A DNA stretch of 64,000 nt, from the NCBI RefSeq assembly GCF_000964085.1, contig NZ_JZRB01000003.1, forward strand, positions 1-64,000. The letters are read 5' to 3'. The notes below the pieces were generated by a model, which was not told the DNA's origin, searched no databases, and worked only from the letters and a program-made list of their open reading frames with translations. How positions within the stretch are numbered: position 1 is the stretch's first letter; the number at the start of each line of letters is the position of its first letter. Source of the stretch: Luteibacter yeojuensis (GTDB lineage Bacteria; Pseudomonadota; Gammaproteobacteria; Xanthomonadales; Rhodanobacteraceae). The position numbers and the translations under genes were made by a program. Shown here piece by piece: positions 58,281 through 64,000 of this stretch.

Positions 58281-59855
58281 CGCACGCCAGGCATCCATCC
58301 ATACGACACAGGTATCCGGGTTCGCCGCCGGGCCGGGTACCGCCCGTGCACGTGCCTCGTAGAATGCGAAGCGGCGCCGCCCGCCGAACGCGTCGACGCG
58401 CCCCAGGGGCCGGATGATATCCACTCGTTGGCACAACGACCCCAGCCAAGCGCGTGTATCGCGCTCGCGCAGCGCCGTCTCGTCGACGGCGAGCACCACC
58501 GGCGTGCCGGCTCGCATCGCCAGCGCCTGCTCGTCGAGCGACCACGCACGAAGTTGCGGTGCCCTGCCGTGCTTGGCGTTGAGCGGGTTATCAAGCGAAT
58601 ACACCGGCACGTGCGCGCCCAGCGAGAAGCGCAGCTCGGCGGCTAGCATGAAGTTATCCGCCACGATGAGCGCGCCCGTGCCGCGGGGTGGCAAGGCCGC
58701 CGCCGCGTCGCGCCAGCCGGTGAAATTCGACGGGAATGCCTTCGTGCCGGCCAACGCCACGGCGCCGCGCGGCGATGCGGCAAGCCCGAGATAGGCGAGC
58801 CCCACGAGCAGGCCGGCACCGCCCACCACCAGCGAAACGCGCGCGAACACACGCATGCGGTGCGACGCGTGCGCGAGCCATGGCGGCAGCGCCGCGCACA
58901 GCAGGAGGTAGCCAGGCAACGGCCAGTGGGCACGAAAGCGCAGGTCGTCGGCGAAAAGGCCGAGGAGGAAATACGCGATGACGAAGGTACCCGCGAGCAC
59001 CGCCAGCACGTCGAGCGGTGCACTGGCACGTCGGCGCCACGACCACCACAGGACGCACAACAACACCACGTAGAGGCATGGCGTGCACGCCACCGCCTGC
59101 TCGAGGGGCTGCACCAGGGCATCGGCGTGGAACCGCCACGGGTTTCGTTCCACCAGCTGGAACGACACGCCCGCGCCCCGTGCGGCGACGTTGTAGACGA
59201 CGAGGGGCACGAGGCCCATGGCTGCCACCGCCATCGCGACCCAGAACCATGCGCGACGAAGGGCGTGGCGGCCGCGCGGCATGCAGGTGACGAACACCAG
59301 CCCGGCGAGCACGGCCATGCCTGCCCGGTAGTGCGTGGCCCAGGCGAGCGCGAGCCCCACGCCGAGGAGCAGGCCATCCCGTTTGCGATTTGTCTCAAGC
59401 GCACGTACCAGACCCTGCGTGGCCAGCACGATGGCGAACGTGAGCGGCACATCCGGCAGCGCGAGCACGCCCAGGCTGCCGACCAGGGGCAGGCACGTCG
59501 CAAACACCGCGGCCTGCCACGGCGCGGCAGGGCCGCCCCCTGCGCGTGCCGCGAGTGCGGCCACCTGCCAGGGCACGGCGGCACCCAGCAGCAGGAATGG
59601 CAGGCGCATGGCCAGCAGGCCGTGGCCGAAAACGGCCTCGGAAGCGGCGATGAGCCACGCCGTGGCGGGCGGCAGGTCGCTGTAACCCCAGGCCGGGTAC
59701 AGGCTCTCCTGCCAGTAGAACGCTTCGTCACCAAAGGGCGACAGCGTGGCCGCTATGACCACCTTGCATGCCAGCGCGAGCACGAACAGAACGAGAAACG
59801 CGCCTCGCCACCGCCGCGCGTGCACCGCTACACTCGATGACTCAACCATCGACAT
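58248..59855 (-). CDS. GT39/ArnT-like membrane glycosyltransferase
   Basis: 535 residues with about 11 membrane helices. The catalytic-loop motif FGDEAFYWQESLYPAWGY and SDLPPATAWLIAASE resembles the DE(A/V)YYW...GYYD-PP motif of undecaprenyl/dolichyl-phosphate-sugar transferases (ArnT, GT83/GT39). The C-terminal part (about 380-520) is a soluble domain. Donor and acceptor are unknown. The ATG at 59855 or 59849 is likely; there is no clear ribosome-binding site. It is divergent from the MoxR gene across 29 bases. Confidence 0.85.
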   Translation of the reverse strand: MSMVESSSVAVHARRWRGAFLVLFVLALACKVVIAATLSPFGDEAFYWQESLYPAWGYSDLPPATAWLIAASEAVFGHGLLAMRLPFLLLGAAVPWQVAALAARAGGGPAAPWQAAVFATCLPLVGSLGVLALPDVPLTFAIVLATQGLVRALETNRKRDGLLLGVGLALAWATHYRAGMAVLAGLVFVTCMPRGRHALRRAWFWVAMAVAAMGLVPLVVYNVAARGAGVSFQLVERNPWRFHADALVQPLEQAVACTPCLYVVLLCVLWWSWRRRASAPLDVLAVLAGTFVIAYFLLGLFADDLRFRAHWPLPGYLLLCAALPPWLAHASHRMRVFARVSLVVGGAGLLVGLAYLGLAASPRGAVALAGTKAFPSNFTGWRDAAAALPPRGTGALIVADNFMLAAELRFSLGAHVPVYSLDNPLNAKHGRAPQLRAWSLDEQALAMRAGTPVVLAVDETALRERDTRAWLGSLCQRVDIIRPLGRVDAFGGRRRFAFYEARARAVPGPAANPDTCVVWMDAWRALGQGDAGRAQ

Positions 59856-59884
59856 GGCCAGGCCGGGGGGCACACGCAACGATC

Positions 59885-60825
<941 letters not shown>

Positions 60826-60826
<1 letters not shown>

Positions 60827-61785
60827 TGGCAACGCGCGCGGCGCCGCGGATCCTGGCGTGGGCCGAGCGCCGGCTGCCCGCGCTGACCCGGTTGCGCCCG
60901 CTCGAGCCCCTGCCCGCCACGCTGCACCGTCGACGCATCTACATCGTGCCCACGGGTTTCGGGCTTGGCTTCGCCACGCTTCTCGCGGTGATGCTTGTCG
61001 GCGCCCTGAACTACGCGAACAACGCGGCACTGATGCTCACGTGCCTGTTCGGTGCCGCGACCGCGGGCAGCATGCTGGTGGCGTTCCGCGTGCTCAACGG
61101 CCTGGCGCTGGGTGGGCTGCGCTCCGGGACGGCACGCGTGGGCGAACGCGTACGCGTCTCGCTCGAGCTCTGGGCAAGCCAGCGCGAACGTACCGCCGTA
61201 CGTCTCGATATCGGCGGCGCGGAGCACGTCGTCACGGTCCCCCCGGGTGGCAGCGCCACCGTCGAATTCGAGCTGGAAGGCGAGCACCGTGGCTGGCTGC
61301 CGCTGCCGCGCACCCGTGTCCATACACGCTGGCCGCTCGGCCTGTTCCGCGCATGGAGCTGGGTGCATCCCGACGCGGCCGTGCTCATCTACCCCCTGCC
61401 CGAGGCGAGCGGCCCGGCGCCGTTTGCACCGGAAGGCGATGCGGACCGCGGGCGGCCCCGTGCAGGCGACGAGCTTGCGGCGCTACGCGATTACCGGCCC
61501 GGCGACCCGCGCCGGCAAATCGCCTGGAAGCTGAGCGCGCGGCACCACGGCCTGCTCGTCAAGGACATGGAGCAGCCGGCGCCGAAGGAGGACTGGCGCC
61601 TCGACTGGGATAGCGTCCACGGGCTCGATAGCGAATCACGCATCGCGCGCCTTGCGCGCTGGATCGACGAGGCGCGCGACGACGGGCGCCGCTGGAGCCT
61701 GCGCCTTCCCGATGCGTTCTTCGATGTTGCGCAGGGCGATGAGCACTACCACCGGTGCATGACCGCGCTGGCACTGCGGCCATGA
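60826..61785 (+). CDS. DUF58 domain protein
   Basis: 319 residues. Two membrane helices (about 40-80; LGFATLLAVMLVGALNYANN and LTCLFGAATAGSMLVAF), then a beta domain, then the DUF58 motif GDELAALRDYRPGDPRRQIA, which continues WKLSARHHGLLVKDME. DUF58 proteins pair with MoxR ATPases; their role is not known in detail. It overlaps both neighbours (TGATG and ATGA). Confidence 0.94.
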
Positions 61786-63779
61786 CGCGCTTCCGCCTCT
61801 CCCTGGCACCTGCCATAGGTACGGAGCCAAGACTCGACGACCGCCCGTTCGACCTCCTCTGCCTCAGCATGGCATTCGTCGTCGGCGTCCATGCGGCGCA
61901 CCTGCCCTGGTGGCTCTCCGCCAGCCTTGCCGGGCTGCTGGGGTGGCGGTGGTGGCATCGCCGTCGCGGCGGCGGCCACGTGTCGCGCTGGGTCAAGCTA
62001 CCGGTGGTTGGCCTGCTCCTCGCCGTCGTGGTCGCGACGTATGGCACGCTCTTCGGGCGTGAGCCGGGTAGCGCGTTCGCGGTGGGGCTGCTGGTCCTCA
62101 AGACGTTGGAAACCGAGCACCGGCGCGATGCGCGCGTGGGCATCGCCTTCGGCGGGTTCGCCCTCATGGCCGCCCTGCTGTTCGACCAATCCATCGTTGC
62201 CACCCTCATCGTGGCGCTCGGCCTGGTGCCGTCGCTTGCCACGCTAAGGGCCATCGAACAGACCACGCCTGTATACGGTACGTGGCGGACGACGTTCGTG
62301 CCCGCGCTCGCCATGCTCGCCGCGTCCGTGCCCCTTGCGGCCTTCGCGTTCCTGTTCATACCCAGGCTGGAATCGCCCCTGTGGGGTGCCCCCAACCCGG
62401 GCCAGGCCGTGACAGGCCTGTCCAGCAGCATGTCGCCCGGCGAGATGGCCGAGCTCCTGGTCGATGACACCCCCGCGCTGCGCGTGACATTCGATGGCAC
62501 GCCCCCCTTGCCCGAAGCTCGTTACTTCCGCGCCTACACCATGATGGCGTTCGACGGGCGCCAGTGGACGCAGGGCGGCAACCTGTACGCGACCACGCCC
62601 ACGCCGCTGGAAGGCACGCCGCGCTTCCGCTACCAGGTGGCCATGGAGCCCACCCAGCAACGCGTGCTGCCCATGCTCGACATGCCCATGGCGGCTCCCG
62701 CCGACGCCACGCTCCGATTCGATCGCACGGTGGTGGCGAACGAGCGCGTCCGTGCCATGAAGGTCTACGACGCGGTGGCCGCGGTGGACTACCGGCTGGA
62801 TGCCACCCTCGCGCCACTGGTGCGACGCGCCGCCCTGCAGCTTCCCGCTGGCATCGGCCCCAGGGCACGGGGCCTGGCGCAGGCCTGGGCCGATAAATAC
62901 AACCACGACGCCTACGGCATCGCGCGTGCCGCCCTGTCCATGTTCCGCGATGGGGGCTACAGCTACACGCTGGCACCGGCCCCGCTTGGCGCGGACCGGA
63001 TCGACGACTTCCTGTTCGCCACCCGCGAGGGCTATTGCGAGTACTACGCCTCGAGCTTCACGTTCCTGATGCGCGCGGCGGGTGTTCCCGCCCGCGTCGT
63101 CACCGGGTACCAGGGGGGCTATTGGAACCGGCTTGGCTCGTACCTGCTGGTGAAGCGGGCCGATGCGCATGCGTGGTCGGAGGTGTGGATCGACGGCCGC
63201 GGCTGGGTGCGGTTCGACCCGACGGGGGCCGTGCGCCCCGAACGCGTCAGCCTTGGCGCCTCGGCGGCCGCGAACGCCGGCGGTGGCAGCACGTCGTTCT
63301 TCTCGGGCGAATGGCTCCGCCAGGCTCGCGACCGCTGGGACGTGGTCAACCAATGGTGGAACGAGGCCGTTAACGGGTTCGACGCATTGCGCCAGAGCGG
63401 CATGCTGCAACCGTTTGGCATCCGGCGCACCGACGTGGGTGACCTGGCGCTGATACTCGCCGTGGGCTGCTCGCTATTGGTGGCCATGGCGCTCGGATGG
63501 GCGCTGTTCCAGCGACGTGAAGGCGATGCGTTGGATGCGTGGATGCGCCGGCTACAACGCAAGCTTGCGAAAGCCGGTGTCATTCGCCGTACGGGCGAAG
63601 GCCCGAGGCATTTCATGGCCCGGGCCGCGCGCTCGCTGCCCGGGCAGCGAAATGCCTTGGAAAGGTTGAGCGAGCTTTACTTGGCATCGCGTTACGCGCA
63701 CGACGAACCGCCACCTGAACTGGTCAAGCAGTTCCGGCAACGGGTAAGGGAATTTCGGGCGCGCGGCGTGGTCAAATAG
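61782..63779 (+). CDS. TgpA-like membrane transglutaminase (DUF3488)
   Basis: 665 residues. Six N-terminal membrane helices (about 20-195), a periplasmic transglutaminase-like domain with Cys in REGYCEYYASSFTFLMRAAG, His in KRADAHAWSEVWIDGRG and Asp in WVRFDPTGAV, one further membrane helix near 565 (DLALILAVGCSLLVAMALGW) and a cytoplasmic tail. The P. aeruginosa homologue TgpA is essential. It completes the MoxR-DUF58-TgpA operon. Confidence 0.95.
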   Translation: MTRFRLSLAPAIGTEPRLDDRPFDLLCLSMAFVVGVHAAHLPWWLSASLAGLLGWRWWHRRRGGGHVSRWVKLPVVGLLLAVVVATYGTLFGREPGSAFAVGLLVLKTLETEHRRDARVGIAFGGFALMAALLFDQSIVATLIVALGLVPSLATLRAIEQTTPVYGTWRTTFVPALAMLAASVPLAAFAFLFIPRLESPLWGAPNPGQAVTGLSSSMSPGEMAELLVDDTPALRVTFDGTPPLPEARYFRAYTMMAFDGRQWTQGGNLYATTPTPLEGTPRFRYQVAMEPTQQRVLPMLDMPMAAPADATLRFDRTVVANERVRAMKVYDAVAAVDYRLDATLAPLVRRAALQLPAGIGPRARGLAQAWADKYNHDAYGIARAALSMFRDGGYSYTLAPAPLGADRIDDFLFATREGYCEYYASSFTFLMRAAGVPARVVTGYQGGYWNRLGSYLLVKRADAHAWSEVWIDGRGWVRFDPTGAVRPERVSLGASAAANAGGGSTSFFSGEWLRQARDRWDVVNQWWNEAVNGFDALRQSGMLQPFGIRRTDVGDLALILAVGCSLLVAMALGWALFQRREGDALDAWMRRLQRKLAKAGVIRRTGEGPRHFMARAARSLPGQRNALERLSELYLASRYAHDEPPPELVKQFRQRVREFRARGVVK

Positions 63780-63820
63780 GTCATGGCGGCGGTTGTGCCC
63801 GTCGCCTCCAGGAGAGTGAC

Positions 63821-64000
63821 ATGTCCATGTACAAACCGTTGGCCGTCGCCGCTGCCACCCTCGCGTTGGGCGCCTGCGCCACGGTGCCGCAACCGCTGCA
63901 GGGCCAGTTCAACGACGTGACCACCAGCGGCGCCCAGCAGGGTGGCGCACCGGGCGCGAAAGTGCGTTGGGGCGGTGAAATCATCAAGACCGAGCCGGGC
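63821..64000 (+). CDS. Slp-family outer-membrane lipoprotein, N-terminal part
   Basis: The first 60 codons; it continues beyond the window. Signal peptide with lipobox LALGAC (Cys19), then ATVPQPLQGQF, as in Slp/YeaY starvation lipoproteins, followed by VRWGGEIIKTEPG. AGGAGAG precedes the ATG at 63821. It is 41 bases after the TgpA-like gene. Confidence 0.82.
   Translation, partial: MSMYKPLAVAAATLALGACATVPQPLQGQFNDVTTSGAQQGGAPGAKVRWGGEIIKTEPG

Overview
The window looks like a chromosome of the gamma-proteobacterial family Rhodanobacteraceae (order Lysobacterales/Xanthomonadales), probably Luteibacter, Dyella or a close relative. This rests on the high GC content, the familiar xanthomonad gene orders (rimP-nusA-infB-rbfA-truB-rpsO-pnp; a 14-gene nuo operon; rpmF-fabD-fabG-acpP-fabF-pabB-pabC-mltG-tmk-holB-pilZ), a class III PHA synthase pair and the GC-rich dispersed palindromes. 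The genus is inferred from gene content, not from a database match.

Layout. 1-4.2 kb: the tail of a response-regulator gene, a heat-shock pair (hsp20-cbpA) behind a sigma32-like promoter, a Prx5-type peroxiredoxin, and a LysR regulator divergent from a DUF4865/SnoaL-like pair. 4.2-11.7 kb: gyrA, mtnA, the PHA synthase genes phaE-phaC, and a divergent TetR/SDR pair with a large operator dyad. 11.7-21.2 kb: the translation and RNA-decay block (pnp, rpsO, truB, rbfA, infB, nusA, rimP), all on the minus strand, with a long rimP leader that carries a terminator-like hairpin. 21.3-31.3 kb, the accessory stretch: a membrane GGDEF protein, a HigBA-type toxin-antitoxin pair with an operator palindrome, a set of minus-strand genes (AAA ATPase, GFA protein, 2'-5' RNA ligase, and an alpha/beta-hydrolase broken by one in-frame stop), a secreted sedolisin protease, an AraC/GyrI regulator and a secreted transglutaminase-like protein. 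31.4 kb: initiator tRNA-fMet with its own promoter and terminator. 31.5-46.2 kb: complete nuoA-N (respiratory complex I). 46.5-57.1 kb: pilZ, a PIG-L deacetylase, holB, tmk, mltG, pabC, pabB, fabF, acpP, fabG, fabD, rpmF and yceD, minus strand. 57.2-64 kb: a small membrane/coiled-coil protein, a Maf/YceF pyrophosphatase, a GT39/ArnT-like membrane glycosyltransferase, a MoxR-DUF58-TgpA transglutaminase operon and the start of an Slp-type lipoprotein.

Most of the window is conserved housekeeping DNA. I did not find a convincing new multi-gene system. The points most worth checking are sequence-level: two related families of dispersed palindromes, the nonsense codon in the hydrolase, alanine at the GyrA quinolone position, a TKMD G4 motif in IF2, a U1-U72 initiator tRNA, several structured leaders and gaps (rimP, rpsO, infB-rbfA, acpP), and local departures from expected gene order (no plsX/fabH before fabD, a PIG-L gene between holB and pilZ, no secG/tRNA-Leu before nuoA).
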